Positions 8,795-18,011 of a stretch of DNA of 64,000 nt are shown here, in pieces. The notes under the pieces were generated by a model. It was not told where the DNA came from and made no database searches. It was given only the letters and a program-made list of their open reading frames with translations. Numbering within the stretch: the first letter of the stretch is position 1; every line of letters begins with the position of its first letter. Origin of the DNA: JAKAGZ01 sp963772675 (GTDB lineage: Bacteria > Bacteroidota > Ignavibacteria > Ignavibacteriales > Ignavibacteriaceae); assembly GCA_963772675.1 (NCBI GenBank), contig CAVYYF010000012.1, forward strand, positions 186,001-250,000. The letters are read 5' to 3'. Both the position numbers and the translations under genes were made by a program.

Positions 8795-9352
8795 TTATTC
8801 TGTATCTTCGCTTACAATAACTTTTGTATGGCGGATTACTTTATCCTTATACATGTATCCTTTTTCGAGTTCATCCAAAACAGTATGAGGAGGAGTGCTT
8901 TCATCTTTTTTCTGCATTACCGCTTCGTGCAGTTCAACATTAAAAGGCTGACCGATAGCCTCAATCTTTTTTACTCCCTGTTCATCCAGGATTTTCATTA
9001 GTTTATCATAAACCAGCTTAACCCCGGTCTTAATGGATTCTACTTCTTTAGCATCTTCCATGTGCTGTAGTGATCTTTCAAAGTCATCTATAATAGGGAG
9101 AAGTTTTATTATCAGGCTTTCTCCTGAATAATTTAAAAGATTAAGCTGATCAAGTTCGCTTCTTCTTTTATAGTTTTCAAATTCTGCTGCCTTTCTTAAA
9201 AGCTTTTCTTTATAATCTTCTATCTCTTTTTCCAGAGATTGAATCTTTTCATTTTCTTCTGTTGTTTCAGTTTTTTCAATCAATTTTTCCTCAGCCTGTT
9301 CATTCTTTGGTTCTTCCCGTTTCTTATCTTTTTCGTGATTCTTACTTGTCAT
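8795..9352 (-). CDS. grpE: Nucleotide-exchange factor GrpE
   Basis: Releases ADP from DnaK in the Hsp70 cycle. The first 50 residues are highly charged and probably disordered or coiled coil (KDKKREEPKNEQAEEKL), followed by the long dimerising helix (LEKEIEDYKEKLLRKAAEFENYKRR) and the beta domain ending in the GrpE signature (GYMYKDKVIRHTKVIVS). The length of 185 is typical. It starts 18 bases after the hrcA stop and precedes dnaJ by 52 bases, so one transcript is likely. Confidence 0.97.
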   Translation of the reverse strand: MTSKNHEKDKKREEPKNEQAEEKLIEKTETTEENEKIQSLEKEIEDYKEKLLRKAAEFENYKRRSELDQLNLLNYSGESLIIKLLPIIDDFERSLQHMEDAKEVESIKTGVKLVYDKLMKILDEQGVKKIEAIGQPFNVELHEAVMQKKDESTPPHTVLDELEKGYMYKDKVIRHTKVIVSEDTE

Positions 9353-9370
9353 TTATTCATTGCTCCTTTT

Positions 9371-10423
9371 TTAAGTATTTGCATTTGTTAAAATTTCACT
9401 TAGTATTTTTGAAACATAATCCACAATTGCCACAACTTTTGAATATTCCATTCTCTTTGGTCCAATTATTCCAAGCGTGCCTGAAACGTTTCCAATCTTA
9501 TATTCCTTACTGATCAGGCTATAGTCGTGAAGTTTTTCTTCTTTGTTTTCACTTCCAATTGAAATAAAAACCTGGTCGTTTCCGCTTTCACCGCTTTTTT
9601 CAAGAATGTGAATTATAACATCTTGGTCTTCCATCAGTTCTATCACACTTTGGAATTTTTCCGGTACTTCAAACTCCGGTTGTTTTATCACATCTTTTGC
9701 GCCGGTAATAACAATTTTATTGGTATCCTTTACATCCTTAAAAATTTTATCAGCAGAATCAATAAATAGTCTTATAATAGCATTATGATCAACCGGTACA
9801 TCCTTGAACCTGTCCTTAAAGGTTTCCCGGATTTCCTTTAAAGATGATCCTGCCAGTCTTTCATTTAGTAATTGTTGCACTGATTCAAGCTGGTCTGATT
9901 TTAACTCTAAATTTTGTTCGAGTGTAATTGTTTTTACAAGTCCTGATTTTATACTGATTACTACAAGTATCCTTGTTGAGGATAGACTAACCAGCTGAAT
10001 TTTTTCAAGCGTACCGGAATCAACTTTTGGATAGGTAACTGCAGCAAGCTGCCTCGTAATGCTGCTGAGTAACTTTGATGTCAATCTCAATAATTCATCC
10101 GTATCAGTAATAGTTATTTCAAAGCTTTTATTAATTAGTCCTCTTTCTACCTGCCCGATTTTTTCGAGATTCATAAGCGAATCCACATAAGTTCGGTAAC
10201 CTTTATCAGTAGGAATACGGCCTGCGGAAGTATGCGGGTGATTTATATATCCGGATTCTTCCAGGTCAGACATAATATTCCTGACTGTAGCAGGGGAAAT
10301 TCCCAGCTCATATTTTTTAGTAATATTTCTTGAACCAACGGGTGAGGCAGTCAGCACAAACTGTTGAATAATATACCTGAGTATATTTTTTTCCCGTTCG
10401 TTAAGTTCTTCTTTAGTCACCAT
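9371..10423 (-). CDS. hrcA: Heat-inducible transcription repressor HrcA
   Basis: Represses class I heat-shock operons by binding the CIRCE inverted repeat. The winged-helix N-terminus (LNEREKNILRYIIQQFVLTASPVGSRNITKKY) is followed by the conserved LGISPATVRNIMSDLEESGYINHPHTSAGRIPTDKGYRTYVD block (residues about 45-85) and the GAF-like domain, ending in the GIIGPKRMEYSKVVAIVDYVSK block typical of the family. The length of 350 is normal. I found no TTAGCACTC CIRCE half-site in the 195 bases upstream, so autorepression through a canonical operator is not visible. Confidence 0.97.
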   Translation of the reverse strand: MVTKEELNEREKNILRYIIQQFVLTASPVGSRNITKKYELGISPATVRNIMSDLEESGYINHPHTSAGRIPTDKGYRTYVDSLMNLEKIGQVERGLINKSFEITITDTDELLRLTSKLLSSITRQLAAVTYPKVDSGTLEKIQLVSLSSTRILVVISIKSGLVKTITLEQNLELKSDQLESVQQLLNERLAGSSLKEIRETFKDRFKDVPVDHNAIIRLFIDSADKIFKDVKDTNKIVITGAKDVIKQPEFEVPEKFQSVIELMEDQDVIIHILEKSGESGNDQVFISIGSENKEEKLHDYSLISKEYKIGNVSGTLGIIGPKRMEYSKVVAIVDYVSKILSEILTNANT

Positions 10424-10618
10424 TGTACCATTTGATGAAATCTATCTATTTTCGTTTCAAACCTACAAATATAAGTAATTTTTAGATTTTTTGAGTTCGT
10501 CATTCAGCAACTTTAGATATTGCTACTAGCTAATCAGGGATTTTGTTTAATGATTCAATAAATAGTAATTTTACCTGATATTTATAAAGATTTTGACCCA
10601 TATAACTAAGGTAAAAAT

Positions 10619-11614
10619 TTGGATAATACTTATAAGTCAGCCGGAGTGGATCTTGAAGCAGGTGATGAAACGGTAAAAAGGATAAAAAATTACGCCAAAT
10701 CGACATTCAATAAAAATGTATTATCCGATATCGGCCTATTTGGCGGTTTTTTCAAATTAAATCTGAAAAAATATGAGAATCCTGTACTAGTTTCGAGTGT
10801 TGATGGTGTCGGTACTAAGTTAAAAGTTGCATTCGGAATGAATGTTCACGATACAGTCGGGCAGGATCTTGTAAATCATTGTGTGAACGATATTGCCGTG
10901 TGTGGCGCTGAACCTTTATATTTTCTGGATTACCTGGCATTCGGTAAATTGAATCCCGATGTGGCTGAACAAATTATCAAAGGATTTTCAATTGCCTGCA
11001 AACAAAATGGCTGTGCACTGATCGGTGGAGAGACAGCAGAGATGCCGGGACTCTATGCAGAAAACGAGTATGATATGTCCGGTACAATCGTAGGGATAGT
11101 TGAGAAAAAAGAAGTAATTAATGGAAATAAAATTAAAAGGGGAGATGTGCTGATTGGTTTTCCATCGAATGGACTTCACACAAACGGGTACTCGCTGGCA
11201 AGAAAGGTCTTATTGCCAAAATATTCTCTTGGAGATGTTTCGGCCGGATTTGAGAGATCGGTTGGAAGTGAATTACTTCAGGTTCACAAATCTTATTTAC
11301 AACTGATAAAAAAACTTAAGAAGAAAACAAAGATTAAAGGATTGTCGCACGTTACAGGTGGTGGGATTATCGGAAATACAAAAAGAATCCTCCCGAAAGG
11401 ATTGCGATTAAATATTAACTGGAACTCGTGGAAAATTCCTGCAATATTTAATTTGATTCAGGAAACGGGAAATGTCCCAGATGACGAAATGAGATCGGTT
11501 TTTAATCTTGGAATTGGACTGGTGGCCGTCGTATCTAAAAAAGAAACTGAAGAAGTTTTTAAAATTTCAAATTCACTTAATGAAAAAGCAATTGTTATCG
11601 GGGAGGTTATTTAA
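10619..11614 (+). CDS. purM: Phosphoribosylformylglycinamidine cyclo-ligase
   Basis: Makes aminoimidazole ribotide from formylglycinamidine ribonucleotide and ATP, the fifth step of purine synthesis. Typical motifs: YKSAGVDLEAGDETVKRIK at the start, SSVDGVGTKLKVAF, CVNDIAVCGAEPLYFLDY, GGETAEMPG, GLHTNGYSLAR and HVTGGGIIGNTKRILPK. Length 331 is slightly below the usual 345. The start is TTG, since no ATG lies near the family start; an AAGG at about 10609-10612 is correctly spaced. It is divergent from hrcA and followed 8 bases later by the TatD fusion gene. Confidence 0.96.
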   Translation: MDNTYKSAGVDLEAGDETVKRIKNYAKSTFNKNVLSDIGLFGGFFKLNLKKYENPVLVSSVDGVGTKLKVAFGMNVHDTVGQDLVNHCVNDIAVCGAEPLYFLDYLAFGKLNPDVAEQIIKGFSIACKQNGCALIGGETAEMPGLYAENEYDMSGTIVGIVEKKEVINGNKIKRGDVLIGFPSNGLHTNGYSLARKVLLPKYSLGDVSAGFERSVGSELLQVHKSYLQLIKKLKKKTKIKGLSHVTGGGIIGNTKRILPKGLRLNINWNSWKIPAIFNLIQETGNVPDDEMRSVFNLGIGLVAVVSKKETEEVFKISNSLNEKAIVIGEVI

Positions 11615-11622
11615 GGTTTAAT

Positions 11623-12984
11623 ATGTTCATTGATTCACACGCACATCTTTTTCTGCCTAACTTTAAAGAAGATATCGATGAAGTAGTAGCACGAGCGAAA
11701 GAAGCAGGGATCAAATATATAATAGTTCCTGCAACTGACATTGAAACAGCAAAGCAGACTCTTGAGTTAACAAAAAAATACGATATGGTTTACGGGACCG
11801 CCGGGGTTCATCCGCATGATACAAAAGATTGGGATAGTTCATTTATTCCTCAAATAGAAGAACTGGCAAAAAATGAAAAGATGGTTGCAATAGGAGAGAT
11901 CGGTCTGGATTATTATTATGATTTCTCACCGAAGGAAAAACAGATCGAAGCATTCAAAGCACAGATTGAGCTTGCAATTAAACTGGACATGCCTATTATC
12001 GTTCACAACCGTGAATCTGACGAAGACATTATGAACACTATTCGTTCGTATAAAGGCTCAGGATTAAGAGGACAATTCCATTGTTTCAATGGAAGCAAGG
12101 AAGATGCGAAAGAGTTAATCAACCTTGGACATTTTATTTCTTTTACTGGGAACATTACTTTCAAGAAAGCCAATTCACTTCGGGAAACTTTAAAAAATAT
12201 TCCAGCTAGATATCTATTGACGGAAACTGATTCACCCTTTATGACGCCAGTTCCTCACCGTGGAAAAAGGAACGAGCCTGCTCACGTAAAACTGGTTGCA
12301 GAAAAAATTGCTGAAGTGCATAACATTCGCGTCGAGGACGTAAACCGGATCACTGAATACAACACTTACAAATTATTTGGTGTGGGCGAAATTCCCAAAA
12401 CAAGTTTTACTTATCAAATGCACGATTCTCTTTATATAAATTTGACCAACAGATGTAATGCAGCATGCATTTTTTGCGATCGCGACGGTGAAGCAACGCT
12501 TAATGGTTACAACCTGAAAATGAGAAAAGGGGAAGAACCTTCTGCTGAATTTTTAATGAATGAAATCGGTGATCCGAAAGAATATTCTGAAATTGTATTT
12601 TGCGGCTATGGTGAGCCGACGATCCGCTGGAAAGAGCTGAAGGAAATTGCTAAATATGTTAAAGAGAAAGGTGGAAGAACGAGACTAAACACAAACGGTC
12701 ACGGCAATGATATAAATAAAAGAGATATTACTCCTGAAATGACAGGACTTTTGGATTCAGTTTCTATAAGCCTTAACGCAACTGATGAAGAAACTTATTC
12801 CAAGCTTGTTGGCGTTGATAAAAGATTATTCTGCGAAATGCTGGACTTTGCTAAAAAAGCAAATCAGTATGTTCCAGAGGTTGTACTGACTATTGTTGAT
12901 GAACAGGAAATTGATGTGGAAAAAGCCAGGAAAATTGCTGAAGATGATTTGGATGTCAGCTTTAGAATCAGGGATTACTTTTAA
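11623..12984 (+). CDS. TatD-family metal-dependent hydrolase fused to a radical SAM domain
   Basis: Residues 1-258 are a TatD-type amidohydrolase-fold nuclease: metal ligands in FIDSHAHLF, GEIGLDYYYD, VHNRESDED, FHCFNG and TETDSPFMTP. Residues about 270-453 are a radical SAM domain starting YINLTNRCNAACIFCDRDG with a CxxxCxxC cluster motif, FCGYGEPTIRW and RLNTNGHG. This matches the known TatD-associated radical SAM family, here as one polypeptide. TatD acts on DNA or removes damaged ends; the role of the radical SAM half is unknown. It lies 8 bases after purM and 6 before the peptidase gene. Confidence 0.9.
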   Translation: MFIDSHAHLFLPNFKEDIDEVVARAKEAGIKYIIVPATDIETAKQTLELTKKYDMVYGTAGVHPHDTKDWDSSFIPQIEELAKNEKMVAIGEIGLDYYYDFSPKEKQIEAFKAQIELAIKLDMPIIVHNRESDEDIMNTIRSYKGSGLRGQFHCFNGSKEDAKELINLGHFISFTGNITFKKANSLRETLKNIPARYLLTETDSPFMTPVPHRGKRNEPAHVKLVAEKIAEVHNIRVEDVNRITEYNTYKLFGVGEIPKTSFTYQMHDSLYINLTNRCNAACIFCDRDGEATLNGYNLKMRKGEEPSAEFLMNEIGDPKEYSEIVFCGYGEPTIRWKELKEIAKYVKEKGGRTRLNTNGHGNDINKRDITPEMTGLLDSVSISLNATDEETYSKLVGVDKRLFCEMLDFAKKANQYVPEVVLTIVDEQEIDVEKARKIAEDDLDVSFRIRDYF

Positions 12985-12996
12985 TTTAAATTGAAA

Positions 12997-14436
12997 ATGA
13001 AAAAACTATTTTCTTTCCTGTTAATAATAATAACAGCAGCAACAATTATTGCCCAGTCACACGGAAAGGGAAGTGTGCTTCTGACATCCCTGCAGGACAA
13101 AATAAATAATGTTTTGTCTGACCCTTTCTTTACATCTTCTCAAATCGGCATTGATGTTTTTGATCTTAACACACGTAAGACTCTTTATTCTAAAAATGAA
13201 AAGCTGCTTTTTCGCCCTGCGTCAAATCTTAAAATTTTAACTTCCGCAGCAGGGCTTCTATTTTTAGGGCCTGATTACGAATTCACTACAAAATTATTTC
13301 ACACCGGATACATACAGAACAGTACACTCTTTGGTGATCTTTACATCGTTGGCGGATTTGATCCTCTTTTTTCGACTGACGATATTGATACATTAATAAT
13401 AGGGCTCAAGCAAGCTGGCGTAAAAAACATAACAGGAAATATTTATGCTGATGTATCGGCCAAAGATTCACTCATCTGGGGTTCTGGCTGGATGTGGGAC
13501 GACGATCCTTCAAGCGATGCACCATATCTTTCATCACTGAACATAAATGAGAATGTTGTTAAGGTTGCTTATTCACCTTCGCAGGTTGGATTCCCGGTTA
13601 AGGTAACTTTAATTCCGCAAAGCAATTTTTATTCTTTTAAGAATCTTGCAGTCACCTCAATAATTGATTCACCGAAAATTATAATTGATCGAGACTGGGT
13701 TGATAGAAAAAATAACATTATTATTTCGGGCAATCTGATTTATTCAGCGGAACCGGATACTGAAGAAATAAATATTTTTAATCCGCCAAAATATTTTTTA
13801 AGCCTGTTCAAACAAAAATTGATTGAGAATAATATTTTGTTCAACGGAGCTATGGATACTCTTACGCTGCCTGAAAATGCAAATCTTATTGGGCTTTATA
13901 AACGGCCGTATAGCGAGGTGCTGCCTAAAATGAATAAAGAGAGCGATAACCTTGATGCAGAGATGACACTTTATGCGCTCGCCGATAAATATTTTAGCGA
14001 ACCGGCCACAGCCGACAGTGGAGTAATAATGGTAGACAGTTTAATTACTCTTGCCGGCTTTGATCCGGCTGATTACAGGATAGTTGACGGCTCAGGTGTT
14101 TCACATTATAATTTAATTTCTTCGGAATTAATTCTCGGGATTTTGAAATATTTATACTATCAACAACCGGAAATTTTTCAGCAGTTTTATGATTCGTTTC
14201 CAATTGCAGGAGTTGATGGTACGCTTAAAAAGAGAATGACACATTTTCCTGCAAAGAATAATTTACATGCAAAAACGGGAACTATAAGCGGTGTAAGTTG
14301 TTTATCAGGTTATGTTAAAGCAAGGAACGGGCACAATATTGCTTTTTCAATTATGGTTCAGAATTATGTTACAAAAGCAAAAGTAGCTGAAAGTTTAGTA
14401 GATGATATTTGTGATCTTCTTGCAAGGTATAAATAA
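12997..14436 (+). CDS. dacB: D-alanyl-D-alanine carboxypeptidase/endopeptidase, PBP4 (DacB) type
   Basis: Periplasmic serine peptidase of the S13 family that trims or cuts peptidoglycan cross-links. Residues 1-20 are a Sec signal (MKKLFSFLLIIITAATIIAQ). Catalytic motifs: SxxK in RPASNLKILTSAAG (about residue 70), SxN in DGSGVSHYN (about 365), and KTG in HAKTGTISGVSCLSGY (about 427). An upstream TTG at 12991 (MKM...) would add two residues; the ATG at 12997 gives the better signal peptide. Length of about 479 is usual for the family. The gene follows the TatD fusion closely. Confidence 0.93.
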   Translation: MKKLFSFLLIIITAATIIAQSHGKGSVLLTSLQDKINNVLSDPFFTSSQIGIDVFDLNTRKTLYSKNEKLLFRPASNLKILTSAAGLLFLGPDYEFTTKLFHTGYIQNSTLFGDLYIVGGFDPLFSTDDIDTLIIGLKQAGVKNITGNIYADVSAKDSLIWGSGWMWDDDPSSDAPYLSSLNINENVVKVAYSPSQVGFPVKVTLIPQSNFYSFKNLAVTSIIDSPKIIIDRDWVDRKNNIIISGNLIYSAEPDTEEINIFNPPKYFLSLFKQKLIENNILFNGAMDTLTLPENANLIGLYKRPYSEVLPKMNKESDNLDAEMTLYALADKYFSEPATADSGVIMVDSLITLAGFDPADYRIVDGSGVSHYNLISSELILGILKYLYYQQPEIFQQFYDSFPIAGVDGTLKKRMTHFPAKNNLHAKTGTISGVSCLSGYVKARNGHNIAFSIMVQNYVTKAKVAESLVDDICDLLARYK

Positions 14437-14466
14437 TATTTAAGGGAGAGTTATTAAAACTCTAAG

Positions 14467-14553
14467 CTGTCATTTCGAAGGAACGAAGTGACTGAGAAAT
14501 CTTTTGCTAAAAGGAAGATTTCTCTCCCGCCTGCGTCGGGATCGAAATGACAA
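14467..14553. repeat. REP-like imperfect inverted repeat
   Basis: Outer arms TGTCATTTCGA (14468-14478) and TCGAAATGACA (14542-14552) are perfect complements; inner arms GAGAAATCTT (14493-14502) and AAGATTTCTC (14515-14524) fold a nested hairpin. Composition (CATTTCGAAGGAACGAAGTGACTGAG) resembles interspersed palindromic elements of Bacteroidota-type genomes. It occupies the gap between dacB and the M28 peptidase gene. No coding potential. Confidence 0.75.
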
Positions 14554-14631
14554 TTTGGATTTTCTTAAATTCTTCAGAGGTCTTGATAAGATTTTAGTTT
14601 TTATTTAGCTATTAACTTTTTAAGTAACGAC

Positions 14632-15633
14632 ATGAAAAAATATAAATCAATCATAAAATACCCCTTGCTATTGGCAGTGATATTTTTAGTCGCTTCGTGC
14701 GGAGAAAAACAGGATCAGAATGTTTCAAAACCATTATACGAACTAACACCTAATTCCAGCATTCCGAAATTCGATTCAGATAACGCATACAAACAGGTAA
14801 AAGCTCAGGTTGATTTTGGGCCTCGCAATCCGGGATCGAGAGGACATTATGAAGAGCTTTTATATCTTGAGAGAGAGTTAAAAAAATATGCAGACACGGT
14901 TCAGGTGCAGGAATTTAATTATTCCGGTTACGACAACGAGCAGCTAAAGCTGACTAATGTTATAGCAAAGTATAATCCATCCGCAAAGAATAGAATTATT
15001 CTATGTGCTCACTGGGATACGCGACCGAGATCAGATCAGGATCCTGATAAATCAAAAAGAAATCTTCCTATTCTTGGTGCTAATGATGGTGCAAGCGGTG
15101 TAGGAGTTTTGCTTGAAATCGCCAGGGTTTTAAAAAATCAAAAAGTTAATTACGGAATTGATCTTGTTTTCTTTGATGGTGAAGATTACGGAAAAGAAAA
15201 AGATCTTGATAATTACTTCCTTGGTTCAAAATATTACTCTGCAAATTATAAAAATCCAAACTTGCCTGCATTCGGAATTCTGCTTGATCTGGTTGGTGAT
15301 AAAGATGCCAGTTTTACAGAGGAAGGATACTCTCTTAATTATGCACGGGATGTTGTGAATATGGTGTGGGGAATAGCTTCGCAAATTAATGCGAATATGT
15401 TCAAGCCGAAAGAGGGGCCAACAATTTCTGATGACCATCTCCCAATGAACCAGGCTGGATTAAAAACGATAGACATCATTGACGCAGAACTTGTCGGTGC
15501 GGAAACACCTGTAAAAAGAAGAAAATACTGGCACACACAAGGCGACACAATGGAAAATATCGGGAAGAATGCTTTGCAGCAGGTCGGTGATGTTATAACG
15601 CATTTGATATACACATTAAAGTTTAACAGTTGA
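14632..15633 (+). CDS. M28-family zinc peptidase lipoprotein (glutaminyl-cyclase-like)
   Basis: A 333-residue lipoprotein: signal MKKYKSIIKYPLLLAVIFLVASC with lipobox VASC, cysteine at residue 23. The M28 fold follows, with metal ligands and general bases in CAHWDTRPRS (about 126), GANDGASGVGVLLEIAR, VFFDGEDYG, LLDLVGDKD and WHTQGDT near residue 305. Bacterial glutaminyl-peptide cyclotransferases and M28 aminopeptidases share this core; the conserved AHWDTRP and DHxPMNQAG blocks (SDDHLPMNQAG here) favour the cyclase-like group. Probably acts at the cell surface. Confidence 0.85.
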   Translation: MKKYKSIIKYPLLLAVIFLVASCGEKQDQNVSKPLYELTPNSSIPKFDSDNAYKQVKAQVDFGPRNPGSRGHYEELLYLERELKKYADTVQVQEFNYSGYDNEQLKLTNVIAKYNPSAKNRIILCAHWDTRPRSDQDPDKSKRNLPILGANDGASGVGVLLEIARVLKNQKVNYGIDLVFFDGEDYGKEKDLDNYFLGSKYYSANYKNPNLPAFGILLDLVGDKDASFTEEGYSLNYARDVVNMVWGIASQINANMFKPKEGPTISDDHLPMNQAGLKTIDIIDAELVGAETPVKRRKYWHTQGDTMENIGKNALQQVGDVITHLIYTLKFNS

Positions 15634-15637
15634 TTAC

Positions 15638-15665
15638 GTAGAGACAAGCGATCGTGTGTCTCTAC
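15638..15665. repeat. Palindromic interspersed repeat, copy 1 (imperfect)
   Basis: Arms GTAGAGACA (15638-15646) and TGTCTCTAC (15657-15665) around a GCGATCG-like core. The same GTAGAGAC...GTCTCTAC palindrome recurs at 31295-31322, also just past a stop codon. It may serve as a terminator-like hairpin between the peptidase gene and prmA. Confidence 0.7.
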
Positions 15666-15672
15666 AATTAAT

Positions 15673-16521
15673 ATGAAAAAATATTATAAAGAATTTACAA
15701 TTACTGCTGAACCTTTCAATGTAGAAATCCTATCAAGCATTTTGTGGGAACTGGAAATTACCGGGATAAATGAAGAAGTCGGGTGTCTGAAAGTTTTTGC
15801 CGACGAAGGCAGTGATTTAACACCTGAAAAAATTTCATCCTTCCTTAATAAACTACAGGATGAAAAGCTCCTTTTTAATTATACAGTTGAAGAAAATGTA
15901 CTGGAAGAAAAAAACTGGAATGAGGAATGGGAGAGAAGCATAAATGTGATTGAAGTCTCAGATAGAATTGTGATAAAGCCTACCTTTAGAAATTATGATG
16001 CTAAACCGGGGCAAATTATAATTTCAATCGATCCTAAGATGTCATTCGGAACAGGGGAACACCAGACAACAAAATTAATGCTGCTCTTTATTGAAAAGTA
16101 TGTGAAGCCGGGAATGAGGGTCCTCGATGTTGGTTCAGGAACGGGAGTGCTTGCAATTGCTGCTACAAAATTGGGCGCGGCTTCGGCAGTTGCTGTGGAT
16201 AACGATGAATGGTGCCTGAACAATGGGAAAGAAAACTGCGAACTTAACAATGTTGCAGACAAAGTTGATGTAAGTCTTGGCGTTGTGCAGGATATTTCCG
16301 AAAAAGATTTTGATTTTGTTCTTGCTAATATTCAGAAAAATATATTAATGGAAATTTCCGACGAACTTGTCAATCGTTTATCCGGAAAAGGTATGTTGAT
16401 ATTGTCAGGCCTACTGGAATCAGATGAAAGTGATATAAAGCAAGAGTATGGAAAACTTGGTTTGAAGATTATTGACAAACAGCAAATGGGCGAGTGGATT
16501 GCTGTTGTATTCAAAAATTAA
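15673..16521 (+). CDS. prmA: Ribosomal protein L11 methyltransferase
   Basis: Trimethylates ribosomal protein L11 with S-adenosylmethionine. Signature segments: NWNEEWERSINVIEV, DPKMSFGTGEHQTTKLML, the SAM loop RVLDVGSGTGVLAIAATKLGA near residue 150, VDNDEWCLNNGKENCELNNV, and the catalytic-site DFVLANIQKNILMEIS. The length of 282 is typical. The gene follows the palindromic repeat by 7 bases and the M28 gene by 39, so readthrough is possible. Confidence 0.96.
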   Translation: MKKYYKEFTITAEPFNVEILSSILWELEITGINEEVGCLKVFADEGSDLTPEKISSFLNKLQDEKLLFNYTVEENVLEEKNWNEEWERSINVIEVSDRIVIKPTFRNYDAKPGQIIISIDPKMSFGTGEHQTTKLMLLFIEKYVKPGMRVLDVGSGTGVLAIAATKLGAASAVAVDNDEWCLNNGKENCELNNVADKVDVSLGVVQDISEKDFDFVLANIQKNILMEISDELVNRLSGKGMLILSGLLESDESDIKQEYGKLGLKIIDKQQMGEWIAVVFKN

Positions 16522-16560
16522 ATATTCTATGCCACTAATTTTTATCTATTATATTTTCTT

Positions 16561-17835
16561 CTAATTTAAAAGATTCAGTTCAACTGCCTCGGCCATCATT
16601 CTGTGTCCTGCTTCATTAGGATGAAGATGATCTCCTGAATCACCTGCCGGAATCAGGTGCGTCGGATTATTCGGGTCGCTCATTGCTTTAGCAAGATCAA
16701 TTACGGCATCAAATCTTCCGCTGGTTCGTATCCAGTTGTTAACTGTTTCCCACGATCTTTGATGATCGGGTGAATCGTAAAACGAACCGCCGAACGGAGT
16801 CATCGTCGCTCCGTAAACACGTATGCCTTTTGCATGAGCGAGGTCAATCATCTTTTCATAAGCCTCAATCAAACCTTTTGCAATTCTATCGGCGCCTTCG
16901 GCTCCGCGCGAACCACCGATGTCGTTTATTCCTTCCAGAATTATTAGCCAGCGAATCCCGGACTGATTGAGAATATCGCGATCAAACCTGCTGATTGCAG
17001 AAGGACCGAGGCAGCCGCGCAGTACACAGTTTCCGCCGATTCCTTCGTTCAGAACAGCAACCTCTTGCGTAGCGGGATTTTCACGGAGGCGTTTTGCAAG
17101 TTCATCAGGCCAGCGGTTTTGTTTGTTTGTACCGGAACCGCGTCCATCAGTAATTGAATTTCCAAGTACTGCTACGGCGGCAGCATTTTCCGGTGCAACT
17201 ACATCGATGCCGTTGATAGTGTACCAGTGATCGGTCTTTGCAGCGTTTGTAAAATTTGTAGCAGTAACTTCGTTTCCAGGTACAATGTACGATGTTGTTC
17301 TCGATCCCGGGTGTCCCGTAACATCAGGTGAAGTTTCGCCATAATAAATTGTGATTGTTACGTTACTTCCTGGCTTTAATGAAAAACCAAACGGATCTGA
17401 AGTAACTGCGTTGCCCAGCTCAATTGTAATTTCAGAATTTCCGTCGAAGCTTAATGACTTGTCGGTTTTAATATCAATTGCACTACTGTTCAACGAAACA
17501 GCAATATGCACAGATTTCATAGTTACGGGATTTGAGCTGAAATTATTTGAAAATTTCACACGCAGGCTGTCCCCGCCAATTGAAACGTGAACTACCTGCC
17601 TGAGCGTGTTGTCGCTTAATCCCGGTTCGGGAGGAAGATTGCGTGGTTCCACAAGCTGTTCTGCTGTGCTCCACGTTCCGACCCACATATCGGATTTATC
17701 AAAACTTTTCGTTTGAGCATTACAGTTAGAGAAAAAAATAAGAGTAAAAAATATTCCTGCAAAAGCGGATAAGGTAGAGAATGAACAACTTGAAAAACTG
17801 AAAAGGGAAGTGTGAAGCAATTTTTTGTTACACAT
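16561..17835 (-). CDS. Exported SGNH/GDSL-type hydrolase
   Basis: A 424-residue esterase-type enzyme. The first 40 residues are a long signal (two short hydrophobic parts, then FFTLIFFSNCNAQTKS) fitting export. Residues 50-215 form an N-terminal beta-rich domain. The SGNH blocks follow: VAVLGNSITDGRGSG (catalytic serine, Asn replacing the Asp of GDSI, as in many SGNH_2 members), EGIGGNCVL (G), LEGINDIGGSRG (N) and GDHLHPNEAGH (catalytic Asp-His) near the C-terminus. Probably deacetylates or de-esterifies a polysaccharide outside the cytoplasm; substrate unknown. Confidence 0.85.
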   Translation of the reverse strand: MCNKKLLHTSLFSFSSCSFSTLSAFAGIFFTLIFFSNCNAQTKSFDKSDMWVGTWSTAEQLVEPRNLPPEPGLSDNTLRQVVHVSIGGDSLRVKFSNNFSSNPVTMKSVHIAVSLNSSAIDIKTDKSLSFDGNSEITIELGNAVTSDPFGFSLKPGSNVTITIYYGETSPDVTGHPGSRTTSYIVPGNEVTATNFTNAAKTDHWYTINGIDVVAPENAAAVAVLGNSITDGRGSGTNKQNRWPDELAKRLRENPATQEVAVLNEGIGGNCVLRGCLGPSAISRFDRDILNQSGIRWLIILEGINDIGGSRGAEGADRIAKGLIEAYEKMIDLAHAKGIRVYGATMTPFGGSFYDSPDHQRSWETVNNWIRTSGRFDAVIDLAKAMSDPNNPTHLIPAGDSGDHLHPNEAGHRMMAEAVELNLLN

Positions 17836-18011
17836 TGTTCTATATCCGCCACTTTATTAAATACCACTGAAACTATACTCTTAAAATGTACAAAAATCTG
17901 GAATGTTTTTCTTTTGTATTTGATGCAACTTCTGTTTTTGAATGAATATCTTCATTACTGCTATGGACAGATTTCCTGTCCTTATCGATTCAGAGAAAAC
18001 TATAAAGCTAT

